Shown here: positions 8,765 to 16,713 of the stretch, in pieces | Layout of the letters: each line of letters starts with the position of its first letter | Numbering within the stretch: the stretch's first letter is position 1 | Source: Desulfobacteraceae bacterium RAAP-1 | GTDB taxonomy: Bacteria; Desulfobacterota; Desulfobacteria; Desulfobacterales; Desulfatirhabdiaceae | NCBI GenBank assembly: GCA_001443525.1 | Contig: LKPX01000015.1 | Coordinates: 1-57,383, forward strand | Length of the DNA stretch: 57,383 nt | Direction: 5' to 3' | Notes under the pieces: model-generated | Seen by the model: the letters and a program-made list of their open reading frames with translations, nothing else | Database searches by the model: none | What the model was told of the DNA's origin: nothing | Made by a program: the position numbers and the translations under genes

Positions 8765-8802
8765 ATAATTTTTTCATATAAAACCCGGTGAGGAACTTAC
8801 AC

Positions 8803-9585
8803 GTGAACATTATTGTATTGCTGAAACAGGTGCCATCCACCGAAACCATGATTCAGATCGCCGGCGACGGCCGGTCGGTCAAAACGGACGATGTGAGCTG
8901 GATCATCAGCCCCTATGACGAATTCGCGGTCGAAGAAGCCCTCCGCATCAAGGAAAAACAGGGAGGAACCGTTACCATCGTTTCCGCTGGCGGCGCCAAG
9001 GCTGCGGAAGCCATCCGCACGGCGCTGGCCATGGGTGCAGACAAAGGAATCCTGGTGAACGATCCTGCGGCGATGGCCTGTGACGGTCTTGGCATCGCCC
9101 GGATTCTGTCGACAGTCATCCGCGGCATTCCGTTTGATCTGGTTATTGCCGGTCAGCGGGCTGTGGACGATGAAAATTTTCTGGTAGGCGCCGCTGTTGC
9201 AGAATTCTTGAAAATTCCCTTTACATCACTGGTAATCCGGCAGGAAATCACCGATGGAAAGATTACCTGCCATCGCACCATCGAGGGCGGGACAGCGGTG
9301 GTGACCTCTCCACTGCCAGCGCTTTTTACCACCCAGCGCGGGCTCAACGAACCCCGATACGCATCGCTTCCGGGAGTGATGAAGGCCAAGAAAAAACCGT
9401 TGGATACCAAGACACTGGCGGATCTGGGGCTGGATTCCGCGGCTGTTGTCAAGCCTCTGATGCAGGTGACATCCATGAGATTTCCGGAAAAACGAAAAGC
9501 CGGAAAGATCATTGACGCCGCAACCCCGCGCGCCAAAGCGGCGGAGCTGGTGCGGATTCTGCACGAAGAAGCCAAAGTCATATAA
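8803..9585 (+). CDS. etfB: Electron transfer flavoprotein beta subunit
   Basis: 260 residues. Starts MNIIVLLKQVPST, the usual EtfB opening. It contains VIAGQRAVDDE and VTSPLPALFTTQRGLNEPRYASLPGVMKAKKKP, characteristic of the beta chain. With EtfA it binds FAD and AMP and carries electrons from acyl-CoA dehydrogenases to ETF-quinone oxidoreductase. The GTG start at 8803 is chosen because GGTGAGGA lies about 9 nt upstream. First gene of etfB-etfA-ETF-QO. Confidence 0.93.
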   Translation: MNIIVLLKQVPSTETMIQIAGDGRSVKTDDVSWIISPYDEFAVEEALRIKEKQGGTVTIVSAGGAKAAEAIRTALAMGADKGILVNDPAAMACDGLGIARILSTVIRGIPFDLVIAGQRAVDDENFLVGAAVAEFLKIPFTSLVIRQEITDGKITCHRTIEGGTAVVTSPLPALFTTQRGLNEPRYASLPGVMKAKKKPLDTKTLADLGLDSAAVVKPLMQVTSMRFPEKRKAGKIIDAATPRAKAAELVRILHEEAKVI

Positions 9586-9625
9586 ACGACAAGAAGGTGA
9601 GACGACAGGAATAAAGGAGATTATC

Positions 9626-10600
9626 ATGTCACAGGATATACTGGCCATTGCCGAATATGGAAATGGCGTTTTCCGTAAGGCGTCTTATGAAGTTCTGAGC
9701 GAAGGACGGCGTCTGGCGGACATATTGGGTGTCAAACTGCTGGCGGCAGTGCTGGGAAATGACATACAGAGTGCGGCCTTGCGGCTGGCGGAATACGGTG
9801 CAGACAGAATCATCGCTGCGGAACATCCTCTGCTGAAAGACTATCTGCCGGAAACCTACACGCAGATTTTGGCGGAAATCATTCAGAAAGAAACGCCGGC
9901 GCTTGTCCTGACCAGCGCCACGACGCAGGGGAAAGATGTGGCGGCCTGTCTGTCCGCACGTCTTTATGCCCCACTGGCGACAGACTGTCTGGCTATCCGT
10001 TTTGAAGGCGGGAAACCCGTCGCCACCCGGCCCATGTATGGCGGCAAGGTACTTGCGGACGTGCGGCTGGATGCAGCGCCCGGAATTTTGACCCTTCGGC
10101 CCAATGCGTTTGCAATCAAAAAGGCAGCAGGCGCAGGTGCGGTGGAATTGTATCCGGTAGCCCTGGAACCCCCTCAGACATCCTGTATAGAAATGCAGAT
10201 GGATACCTCCGGCAAGGTGGAACTGACCGAAGCCGATGTCGTGGTATCCGGCGGCCGAGGCATGGGCGGAAAGGATTTCTCTGTTGTCGAAGCGCTGGCA
10301 TCTGTTCTTGGCGGCGCGGTAGGCGCATCGCGATCAGCGGTGGATGAAGGCTGGCGTCCGGTATCCGATCAGGTCGGCCAGACCGGTAAAGTGGTATCTC
10401 CCAGCCTTTACATTGCCTGCGGCATTTCGGGCGCCATTCAGCATTTTGCGGGTATGCAGACATCCAAAGTGATTGTCGCCATCAACAAGGACCTGGAAGC
10501 GCCTGTCTTTTCCAGGGCGGATTACGGCATCGTTGGAGATCTGTTTGAGGTAGTGCCGCTGATCACCGAAGAAATCCGACATCTCAAAGGGGATAGCTGA
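9626..10600 (+). CDS. etfA: Electron transfer flavoprotein alpha subunit
   Basis: 324 residues. The N-terminal half (MSQDILAIAEYGNG) matches the EtfA nucleotide-like domain. The C-terminal FAD domain shows VVSGGRGMGGKDF, LGGAVGASRSAVDEGW, QVGQTGK, GISGAIQH and AINKD, the canonical FAD-binding series. ATG 9626 follows AAAGGAG at good distance. The stop overlaps the start of the ETF-QO gene (TGATG), so the subunits and their acceptor are made together. Confidence 0.95.
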   Translation: MSQDILAIAEYGNGVFRKASYEVLSEGRRLADILGVKLLAAVLGNDIQSAALRLAEYGADRIIAAEHPLLKDYLPETYTQILAEIIQKETPALVLTSATTQGKDVAACLSARLYAPLATDCLAIRFEGGKPVATRPMYGGKVLADVRLDAAPGILTLRPNAFAIKKAAGAGAVELYPVALEPPQTSCIEMQMDTSGKVELTEADVVVSGGRGMGGKDFSVVEALASVLGGAVGASRSAVDEGWRPVSDQVGQTGKVVSPSLYIACGISGAIQHFAGMQTSKVIVAINKDLEAPVFSRADYGIVGDLFEVVPLITEEIRHLKGDS

Positions 10601-12261
10601 TGAATGCCGAACATGAGTCTATGGAAGTCGATGTCCTGTTTGTCGGCGGGGGCCCGGCCTGTCTTGCCGGGGCCATACGACTGATGCAGAAGGCCGCTGA
10701 AACGGGAATGAATCTGGAAGTTGCTGTCATTGAAAAAGGAGCCGAAATCGGTGCTCACAGTCTGAGCGGCGCGATCTTAAATCCAATAGCGCTGAGGGAA
10801 CTGATCCCGGATTTTATGGCGCGGGGATGCCCCATTGAAACCACCGTCCGGGACGATGAGTTCTATTTTCTTACCTCCGATAAAGCCTGGCGAGTTCCTG
10901 TAACGCCCAGTTACCTTGAAAACCAGGGATACGCCGTTATCAGCCTGTCGCGGTTCTGCCGGTGGCTGGCCGAAATCGCTGAAGGGCTTGGCGTCAGTAT
11001 TCTGCCAGGATTTGCGGGCAAAGAAATACTTTATGATTCAAAGACATCGGCAGTAGTCGGAGTCCGCACTGGCGATAAGGGCGTCGGTAAAGACGGAACT
11101 CCGCGCAGTAATTATGAACCAGGTGTAGATATTCTGGCTAAAGCCACGGTGTTCGGCGAAGGCGCCCGCGGCAGCCTGACCCAAGCATTGACTCAGCGGT
11201 TGAATATTTCCGGTCTCATGCCGGAAGTGTTTGAAACCGGCATTAAAGAGATCATCGAACTGCCGGAAGATCATTATTTCACCACCAGCTTCGGCAATGA
11301 TCTTCACTTCCTGGGGTATCCGCTGGGGCTCAATACGCCGGGCGGTGGATTCATCTATGAAATGAAAGACAACCAGATCGCCATCGGCTACCTGACGGCG
11401 CTGTCCTATACCGATCCGTTTTTGGATCCTTATGAGGCATTCATCCGCTTCAAGCTGCATCCGTTTGTCTCCCGGATCATCAGCGGCGGCAAAGTCATCG
11501 AGCAGGGAGCCAGAACTGTTTCCATCGGCGGGTGGCATACCATACCGCAGCTTGCCATGGACGGCGGACTTCTGGTAGGCGGCTGCGCGGCCATTCACCA
11601 TGCGCCTGCGCTAAAAGGCATTCACACCGGCATGAAGTCCGGAATGCTGGCGGCAGAAGCCCTGTATGCCGCACTGGAGCAGGGAGATTTTTCCCGGAAA
11701 ACGCTCATGCGGTATTCCGATCTGCTCAAAGAGAGCTGGCTGCGGCAGGAACTTTATGAAGGCCGCAATTTTTCCGCAGCCCTCGCCAAAAAAGCGCCCA
11801 TCAAGTTTTTCCATCTGGCCGCCCAATATTTAACTGCTGGCAAAGGCATCCGCGACATGCTTCCCCTGGAAGCAGACAGCAAAACTCTGAAACCAGCCAG
11901 CACCGCTGCACCCGATATGGTTGACGGCAAACTGTATGACGGCGCCCTGATCGTAGATAAACTGACCGGTGTATATCTCTCCAAAACCCTGCATCGGGAA
12001 GACCAGCCTTCGCACATCGTGGTGCATGATCTCCAAATTTGCGCCACCCGATGTTATGACACATATCGGAATCCCTGCACCCGTTTCTGTCCGGGAAATG
12101 TCTATGAAATGCACGTGGATGAAACCACATCCCGGCGGGAGCTGAAACTGAACCCGTCCAACTGTCTTCATTGCAAGACCTGCGATATCAAGGACCCGTT
12201 CGGGAATATCACCTGGACCTGTCCGGAAGGCGGCGATGGCCCCGGATACCGCCGCGGTTAA
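10600..12261 (+). CDS. Electron transfer flavoprotein-quinone oxidoreductase
   Basis: 553 residues. An N-terminal FAD site (VLFVGGGPACLAGAIRL), the ETF-QO signature IGAHSLSGAILNP, and a C-terminal ferredoxin-like [4Fe-4S] module (NCLHCKTCDIKDP, then TWTCPEGGDGPGY) agree with a full-length ETF-QO. The enzyme is membrane-associated and moves electrons from reduced ETF into the quinone pool. In a sulfate reducer this fits acyl-CoA (fatty acid) oxidation feeding menaquinone. Third gene of the operon. The stop is followed 4 nt later by a fragment of the palindromic repeat. Confidence 0.93.
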   Translation: MNAEHESMEVDVLFVGGGPACLAGAIRLMQKAAETGMNLEVAVIEKGAEIGAHSLSGAILNPIALRELIPDFMARGCPIETTVRDDEFYFLTSDKAWRVPVTPSYLENQGYAVISLSRFCRWLAEIAEGLGVSILPGFAGKEILYDSKTSAVVGVRTGDKGVGKDGTPRSNYEPGVDILAKATVFGEGARGSLTQALTQRLNISGLMPEVFETGIKEIIELPEDHYFTTSFGNDLHFLGYPLGLNTPGGGFIYEMKDNQIAIGYLTALSYTDPFLDPYEAFIRFKLHPFVSRIISGGKVIEQGARTVSIGGWHTIPQLAMDGGLLVGGCAAIHHAPALKGIHTGMKSGMLAAEALYAALEQGDFSRKTLMRYSDLLKESWLRQELYEGRNFSAALAKKAPIKFFHLAAQYLTAGKGIRDMLPLEADSKTLKPASTAAPDMVDGKLYDGALIVDKLTGVYLSKTLHREDQPSHIVVHDLQICATRCYDTYRNPCTRFCPGNVYEMHVDETTSRRELKLNPSNCLHCKTCDIKDPFGNITWTCPEGGDGPGYRRG

Positions 12262-12265
12262 ACCT

Positions 12266-12285
12266 GACGGCTTCGTAAAAAGTCC
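12266..12285 (+). repeat. Palindromic repeat, terminal fragment F
   Basis: Only the first 20 bp of the family (GACGGCTTCGTAAAAAGTCC) remain, between the ETF-QO stop and the next gene. It is again preceded by a T, giving TGACGGC, although here the gene stop is TAA a few bases earlier. Confidence 0.75.
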
Positions 12286-12306
12286 AAATTCGACAGGCGC
12301 AATATC

Positions 12307-12972
12307 ATGACACAACCCGTTTCAATTTTACCCTTTCCCATTCCATTCTGCCCGATTTTGTACCATCTCAGGGTGGATGACCTCATTTCCTTTGCAGTAG
12401 CCGCGCTGATGGCTATTACAGCTCATGCTGAAGCGCAGGCTTTTATGGCAACCCTTTTAGGAGATGCACAGGAGAAAAATCCCAAAAGATTTCACTTCAA
12501 CGCGTTTCTCCATCTGGATATTGCCGGGATTCTCTGTTTTATCACAGCAGGCTTTGGCTGGCCCAGGCATGTTCAGGTTCAGTCAGAACGATTTTCAAGG
12601 CCGCGTCTTTATACGGTGCTGTCATATCTGGCTGGGCCGGTGAGCAATCTTTTTCTGGCCAGTATTGCGGGAAGCGTCGTCTGGCTGTATCAGCACTTCG
12701 GAGTGGAAGATCGGGTATTTCGTATGGTGGCGGCGGTAAATCTGACGGTAGCGGTATATCACCTGCTGCCCATTCCGCCGCTGGCAGCCTCCAGCATATG
12801 GCCGGCGCTGTTTCCGGGTCTGGCGAAACGATGGGCATCCGGAACCTGGCAAACCGTCGGCGCTGCAGCACTGATCCTGTATTTCGGGTTCGAGCGGATC
12901 ACCGCGCATCCTTTTATCAGCGACAAACTGACGGAAATGATCATGGCCTTCTACCACATCATCATCCCCTGA
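12307..12972 (+). CDS. Degenerate site-2 protease (M50) homologue
   Basis: 221 residues, four to six hydrophobic segments. The arrangement of a membrane helix, LLGD, FHFNAFLHLDIAGI, GFGWP, YLAGPVSNLFLA and LLPIPPLAASS follows the M50 YdiL/Rip-like family. In that family these correspond to HExxH...LGD, NPxxHLDP, FGWAKPV, LAGPLSN and LLPIPPLDG. Here HExxH reads HAEAQ and the LPIPPLDG aspartate is alanine, so both zinc-ligand motifs are broken. I infer a non-proteolytic relative (a pseudoenzyme). The start is the ATG shortly after repeat fragment F, convergent with the RecA-like ATPase. Confidence 0.7.
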   Translation: MTQPVSILPFPIPFCPILYHLRVDDLISFAVAALMAITAHAEAQAFMATLLGDAQEKNPKRFHFNAFLHLDIAGILCFITAGFGWPRHVQVQSERFSRPRLYTVLSYLAGPVSNLFLASIAGSVVWLYQHFGVEDRVFRMVAAVNLTVAVYHLLPIPPLAASSIWPALFPGLAKRWASGTWQTVGAAALILYFGFERITAHPFISDKLTEMIMAFYHIIIP

Positions 12973-12976
12973 TGGT

Positions 12977-13045
12977 TTGAAACCACGAAATACACGAACG
13001 GCGTGAAACGTCTTAAATTCGTGAATTTCGTGATGATGGTTTTTA
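12977..13045. terminator. Bidirectional hairpin between convergent genes
   Basis: ACGAAATACACGAA (12985-12998) pairs with TTCGTGAATTTCGT (13018-13031) with one mismatch. Flanking GGTTT and AAACC arms extend it, and a T run follows on the plus strand. It lies between two convergent genes, as expected for a shared terminator. Confidence 0.65.
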
Positions 13046-13732
13046 TCTGATCAGCAGCGTTGCCGGATCCAGAAAAAGGGCTGGATGCCCGGCTTCCGAC
13101 GGCCCGCCTTTCAGCGCCTTCACCAGAACATCTTTACCTTCCGGCTGAAGCTGAAGAATGATATCGAACAGATCGGATACGCCAACGACTTGGGGCGGCA
13201 GTCCATCCGGTGCTGCAATTTCGCGCTGATGCGTTCGGATCGAAAACCAGATAGGAAGGCGATAGTCCACAGAAAGCAATTTGATGTCTGTTAACAGATC
13301 AACAGGATTGTCAAACGGCAGACCATCGATAATCACCATCTGTGGGAAAAAAATACCCTGGGCGGTTAAATCCGTCAGACGTTCTTTCAGTTTGGGAACG
13401 CTGAAACCTTCCACTTGAAACGTCATGATAAAGCGGTGCGTCAAAATCGTTTCCCACAGATCGTTGATTCCCTGGAGATTTTGAATTTTGGCAATATTCC
13501 TGAATACCTCTTCGTACCACAGGGACACTTTCTGTACAGGATCGTTGAGACTGATGTGAAGTACATTTTTATCTCTGAGCACCGCATTCAGCGCAATCTG
13601 CACCATCAATGCGGTCTTTCCGACGCCGGCTCTGGCCAATACGGCGCCAAAGCTTCCGGCGGGCAAAATATCATCCGTGTCATGTCCCAGCAGACTCAGG
13701 GGATTTCGCAAAATGAGATCTTTTTTCAGCAT
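13043..13732 (-). CDS. RecA-like P-loop ATPase of unknown function
   Basis: 229 residues. Walker A is LARAGVGKTALMVQIAL, followed by a KaiC/DnaB-like strand (VLHISLNDPV). Walker B is MVIIDGLPF, with a downstream sensor-like strand (LPIWFSIRTH). Thus a single RecA-fold domain without further recognisable domains. The start is ATG 13732, preceded by AAAGGAA at 7 nt; upstream in-frame codons overlap the 3' end of the EF-G gene region. It follows spdEFG1 on the same strand at 91 nt and may be co-transcribed. Function not assigned. Confidence 0.75.
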   Translation of the reverse strand: MLKKDLILRNPLSLLGHDTDDILPAGSFGAVLARAGVGKTALMVQIALNAVLRDKNVLHISLNDPVQKVSLWYEEVFRNIAKIQNLQGINDLWETILTHRFIMTFQVEGFSVPKLKERLTDLTAQGIFFPQMVIIDGLPFDNPVDLLTDIKLLSVDYRLPIWFSIRTHQREIAAPDGLPPQVVGVSDLFDIILQLQPEGKDVLVKALKGGPSEAGHPALFLDPATLLIR

Positions 13733-13823
13733 GGCAAGATTCCTTTCTTTCAAATAAATAACATTGGTCCGGCAGGAAACGTTTTTATCGTCCCCATGCC
13801 GGAAAACTGAAATATCCCTCTGA

Positions 13824-15908
13824 TTATGCGACATGTTTTTTGCTTTCAGATACCTTCTTGATCAGTTCTTCCGAAACAGACTGCGGCACCTGTTTATAGG
13901 TTGAGAATTCCATGGTGAACTGTGCCTTGCCTTGCGTGGACGACCTGAGCACCGTGGAAAAGCCGAACATTTCCGCCAGCGGCACCTGAGCTTCGATGGA
14001 ACACATGACACCTTCATCCTGGGCTCCGACAATCATTCCCCGCCGCTGGTTCAACAGTCCCATGGCTGATCCTTGAAACTCGGTGGGGGTTTCCACCACC
14101 ACTTTCATGATCGGCTCATGAATAACGGCTTTGGCTTTGGTATAGCCTTCCAGAAAAGCGCCTCTGGCTGCGGCTTGAAAGGCCATGTCCGATGAATCCA
14201 CGGCGTGGGATGCGCCATCATTGATGACGACTCGGACGCCGGTAACCGGATATCCCAATTTGGGCCCCTTGGGCAGGCAGAGACGGAATCCTTTTTCGCA
14301 TGCGGCAATGTACTGTGTGGGAATAGAGCCGCCGGTAACCTCGTTGACAAAAACGAAATCCTCTTCCGCAGGCTCCATATATCCGGCCACGCGCCCATAC
14401 TGACCGGAGCCACCGGTCTGCTTTTTATGGACATAGTTAAACTCCGCCTTGCGGGTAATGGTTTCCCGGTACGCCACCTGCGGCATACCGGTGGTTACTT
14501 CCGCGTTGTACTCCCGTTTCATGCGCTCCACATAGACTTCCAGATGCAGCTCACCCATTCCCTCGATGATGGTTTCATTGGTTTCATCGTTGTAATGAGA
14601 TTTAAAGGTGGGGTCTTCCTTCGTAAAGCGGTTCAATGCCTTAGACATGTTGATCTGGGATTTGTTGTCTTTGGGTACGATAGACAGCGAAATCACCGGC
14701 GCAGGAACAAACATGGATGTCATGGTCAGACTCAGCCCCGGCGCTACAAATGTATCTCCGGATGCGCAGTCAATGCCGAACAGGGCCCCAATATGGCCCG
14801 CGGGAATGGCCTCGATATCTTCCATCTGATCTGCGTGCATCCGCGCTACCCGGCCCACTTTCACCTTGCGGCCATTGCGGACATTGACAATGGTGGAGCC
14901 TTTGGCAATCGTTCCCTGATACACCCGGATGTAGGTCAATTGGCCGTACTGGCCGTCCTCGAGTTTAAAAGCGAACGCCACGACGGGCTTTTCAGGATCG
15001 GTTGCCAGTGTGACGATGGATTCGTTGTTGTCCATATCGAGCGCCTGGTTTTCGACATCCGACGGACAGGGAAGCAGACGGGTAACACCATCCAGCAGCG
15101 GCTGAACACCTTTGTTACGGTACGCTGAACCCATGAACACAGGCGTTAATTTACGTTCCAGCGTCGCCTTCCGGATAGCGGACAGAAGCAGCTCGGACGG
15201 GATATCGCGTTCTTCCAGAATCGCTTCCGTCAGTTCATCGGATACGACAGAAGCCGCATCTAAAAGCAGCTCACGGGCATTCCGGGCTTCATCCTGAAGT
15301 GAGGCGGGGATTTCTTCGATGCGGATATTTTCACCATTGTCCCCATCAAAATACATGGCTTTCATATCCACGATATCCACCAAACCCTCCAGATTGGCTT
15401 CAAGCCCGATCGGGATCTGAAGGGGGACTGGATTGTGTCCCAATTTCTCTTTCAGTTGCTGAATGACCCGTGACGGGTTGGCGCCGCTGCGATCGCACTT
15501 GTTGATAAAGGCAAGGCAGGGAACATTATAGCGTTTCATCTGCTGATCGACGGTAATGGACTGGGATTGCACCCCGCCCACCGCGCACAGCACCAGAATG
15601 GCGCCATCTAAAACCCGCAGTGACCGTTCAACTTCTATGGTGAAATCAACGTGTCCCGGCGTATCGATGATATTGATCTGATGGTTTTGCCATTCACAGA
15701 ATGTTGCGGCAGAAGCGATAGTAATACCGCGCTCTCTTTCCAGTTCCATGGAATCCATGGTGGCACCGACACCGTCTTTTCCCTTGACGTCATGAATGGT
15801 ATGAATACGCTTGGTGTAATAAAGGATCCGCTCGGTCAGCGTCGTTTTTCCGGAATCGATATGTGCGCTGATGCCGATGTTTCTGACTTTTTGAATATTT
15901 TTTTCCAT
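13824..15908 (-). CDS. fusA: Elongation factor G, mitochondrial-like (spdEFG1) type
   Basis: 694 residues, full length with domains I-V. The G1 motif reads AHIDSGKT (about 15-22) rather than the AHIDAGKT of canonical EF-G. The following [36 protein letters not shown] and [13 protein letters not shown] stretches match the spd/mtEFG1 subfamily known from spirochaetes, planctomycetes, Deltaproteobacteria and mitochondria. It catalyses ribosomal translocation. The gene stands outside an str operon. ATG 15908 has AAGGAAA upstream; the open frame continues to 15968 without support. The leader holds a promoter, a 12-codon ORF and a terminator. Confidence 0.93.
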   Translation of the reverse strand: MEKNIQKVRNIGISAHIDSGKTTLTERILYYTKRIHTIHDVKGKDGVGATMDSMELERERGITIASAATFCEWQNHQINIIDTPGHVDFTIEVERSLRVLDGAILVLCAVGGVQSQSITVDQQMKRYNVPCLAFINKCDRSGANPSRVIQQLKEKLGHNPVPLQIPIGLEANLEGLVDIVDMKAMYFDGDNGENIRIEEIPASLQDEARNARELLLDAASVVSDELTEAILEERDIPSELLLSAIRKATLERKLTPVFMGSAYRNKGVQPLLDGVTRLLPCPSDVENQALDMDNNESIVTLATDPEKPVVAFAFKLEDGQYGQLTYIRVYQGTIAKGSTIVNVRNGRKVKVGRVARMHADQMEDIEAIPAGHIGALFGIDCASGDTFVAPGLSLTMTSMFVPAPVISLSIVPKDNKSQINMSKALNRFTKEDPTFKSHYNDETNETIIEGMGELHLEVYVERMKREYNAEVTTGMPQVAYRETITRKAEFNYVHKKQTGGSGQYGRVAGYMEPAEEDFVFVNEVTGGSIPTQYIAACEKGFRLCLPKGPKLGYPVTGVRVVINDGASHAVDSSDMAFQAAARGAFLEGYTKAKAVIHEPIMKVVVETPTEFQGSAMGLLNQRRGMIVGAQDEGVMCSIEAQVPLAEMFGFSTVLRSSTQGKAQFTMEFSTYKQVPQSVSEELIKKVSESKKHVA

Positions 15909-16020
15909 AGAACACATTTCCTTGCATAAGCGAAACTGGATGGCCCATAAACAACCCGTCCTCAGCATTTCATTTTATGCGCTGGCGTTTACGAGTTCAT
16001 CAAAATAAAAAGAAGACACG

Positions 16021-16062
16021 AAAAAAAAACCCTCATTTGGAAATCGCATCCAGATGGGGGTT
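16021..16062 (-). terminator. Terminator/attenuator in the EF-G leader
   Basis: On the minus strand AACCCCCATCTGG (16062-16050) pairs with CCAAATGAGGGTT (16040-16028), 11 of 13 pairs, followed by seven further T. It lies about 115 nt upstream of the EF-G start and only some 20 nt after the predicted transcription start, so it can only act on the EF-G leader transcript or end a very short RNA. Confidence 0.7.
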
Positions 16063-16071
16063 CAAATGCAT
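16033..16071 (-). CDS. Putative 12-codon leader peptide of EF-G
   Basis: ATG at 16071 opens a 12-codon frame (MHLNPHLDAISK) ending in TGA at 16033-16035, inside the 3' arm of the terminator hairpin. A ribosome translating it would cover the hairpin, the layout of a transcription attenuator. No Shine-Dalgarno is visible, and the start is only about 10 nt after the predicted transcription start. It may be chance. Confidence 0.35.
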   Translation of the reverse strand: MHLNPHLDAISK

Positions 16072-16087
16072 TGATTTTAATTTTTAA

Positions 16088-16116
16088 TTTCTATACCACG
16101 AAGCTTATATTGTCAA
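16088..16116 (-). promoter_or_regulatory. Promoter of the EF-G leader
   Basis: Minus-strand TTGACA (16116-16111) with either TAGAAA at 17-nt spacing (16093-16088) or TATAGA at 15-nt spacing. AT-rich surroundings. Transcription from here would enter the leader peptide and hairpin at once. Confidence 0.55.
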
Positions 16117-16198
16117 GAAAAAAGATTCATGGCAATCTGGACAGAACCCTTTTTCAGAGGAACGCATTATCATCGCTCATCAGAAAGCAGATTGTGAC

Positions 16199-16219
16199 CG
16201 GACTTTTTACGAAGGCGTC
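16199..16219 (-). repeat. Palindromic repeat, terminal fragment H
   Basis: Read on the minus strand, GACGCCTTCGTAAAAAGTCC is one end of the repeat family, preceded by T as in other copies. The rest of the element is missing. Confidence 0.65.
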
Positions 16220-16237
16220 AATATTCCACAATTTTTA

Positions 16238-16267
16238 TTGACACATCCCGTAAATCAGGAATAAGAA
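16238..16267 (+). promoter_or_regulatory. Probable promoter of the small zinc-ribbon gene
   Basis: TTGACA (16238-16243), an 18-nt spacer and TAAGAA (16262-16267), about 70 nt before the start codon of the downstream small gene. Confidence 0.45.
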
Positions 16268-16335
16268 TTATTCCATTTGAAAGCGTATCCGGTTTTTTTA
16301 TGCTGTTCACCATCCAATATTCAAAGGAGATACCC

Positions 16336-16542
16336 ATGACAAACATCGTTAAAAAACAAGTCTGTAAATGTGAAAAATGTGGCAATGAAGCTGAAATGCA
16401 AATCACCTGCACGCTTCCGGACGAACCCGCTGCCCAGCAAACCGGCCATACATCCTCCAACCCCGCATCACCACGTAAGATCAAGGGAACCGCCACCTGT
16501 TCACAGTGCGGCAATGAAGCTGACATGTGGATTGATTATTGA
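16336..16542 (+). CDS. Small double zinc-ribbon-like protein
   Basis: 68 residues with two similar halves: VCKCEKCGNEAEMQITC near the N-terminus and TCSQCGNEADMWI near the C-terminus, linked by a Pro/Ser/Thr-rich stretch. The paired CxxC knuckles suggest bound zinc or iron. AAAGGAG sits 7 nt before the ATG, so it is very likely translated. Function unknown. The final TGA provides the first bases of repeat copy A. Confidence 0.75.
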   Translation: MTNIVKKQVCKCEKCGNEAEMQITCTLPDEPAAQQTGHTSSNPASPRKIKGTATCSQCGNEADMWIDY

Positions 16543-16666
16543 TGGCTTCGTAAAAAGTTCGCATGCTGCGCCAGCGCTGCATTTTTCGTCGTTGCAGCGT
16601 ATGACAAATACGCTTCATTCCTTGCGGATTTGCACGCCTTGCCTGCGAATTTTTTGCAAAGCCGTC
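16541..16666 (+). repeat. ~125-bp palindromic repeat, full copy A
   Basis: Starts with GATGGCTTCGTAAAAAGT on the TGA stop of the zinc-ribbon gene and ends GCAAAGCCGTC. The inner arms read GCGTAT/ATACGC where copy B reads GCGTAC/GTACGC, a compensatory change that keeps the stem. Confidence 0.9.
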
Positions 16667-16713
16667 CGAAATTGAAATTTTTAAAAAATCATCATGTTAT
16701 CGGAGGGTTGCTT

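Noticed and set aside
8389-8781. Open frame running from the RsbU 3' end through the repeat and etf leader
   Set aside because: It is made mostly of repeat copy C and non-coding leader; similar peptides arise from other repeat copies and reflect DNA similarity, not protein homology.
14205-15128. 307-codon plus-strand open frame opposite the EF-G gene
   Set aside because: It lies wholly antisense to strongly conserved EF-G sequence, has no family motif, and its composition follows from the codon use of the other strand.
16630-16713. N-terminal extension of citrate synthase
   Set aside because: The extra codons are repeat copy A; the ATG at 16714 has a strong ribosome site and matches the family start.
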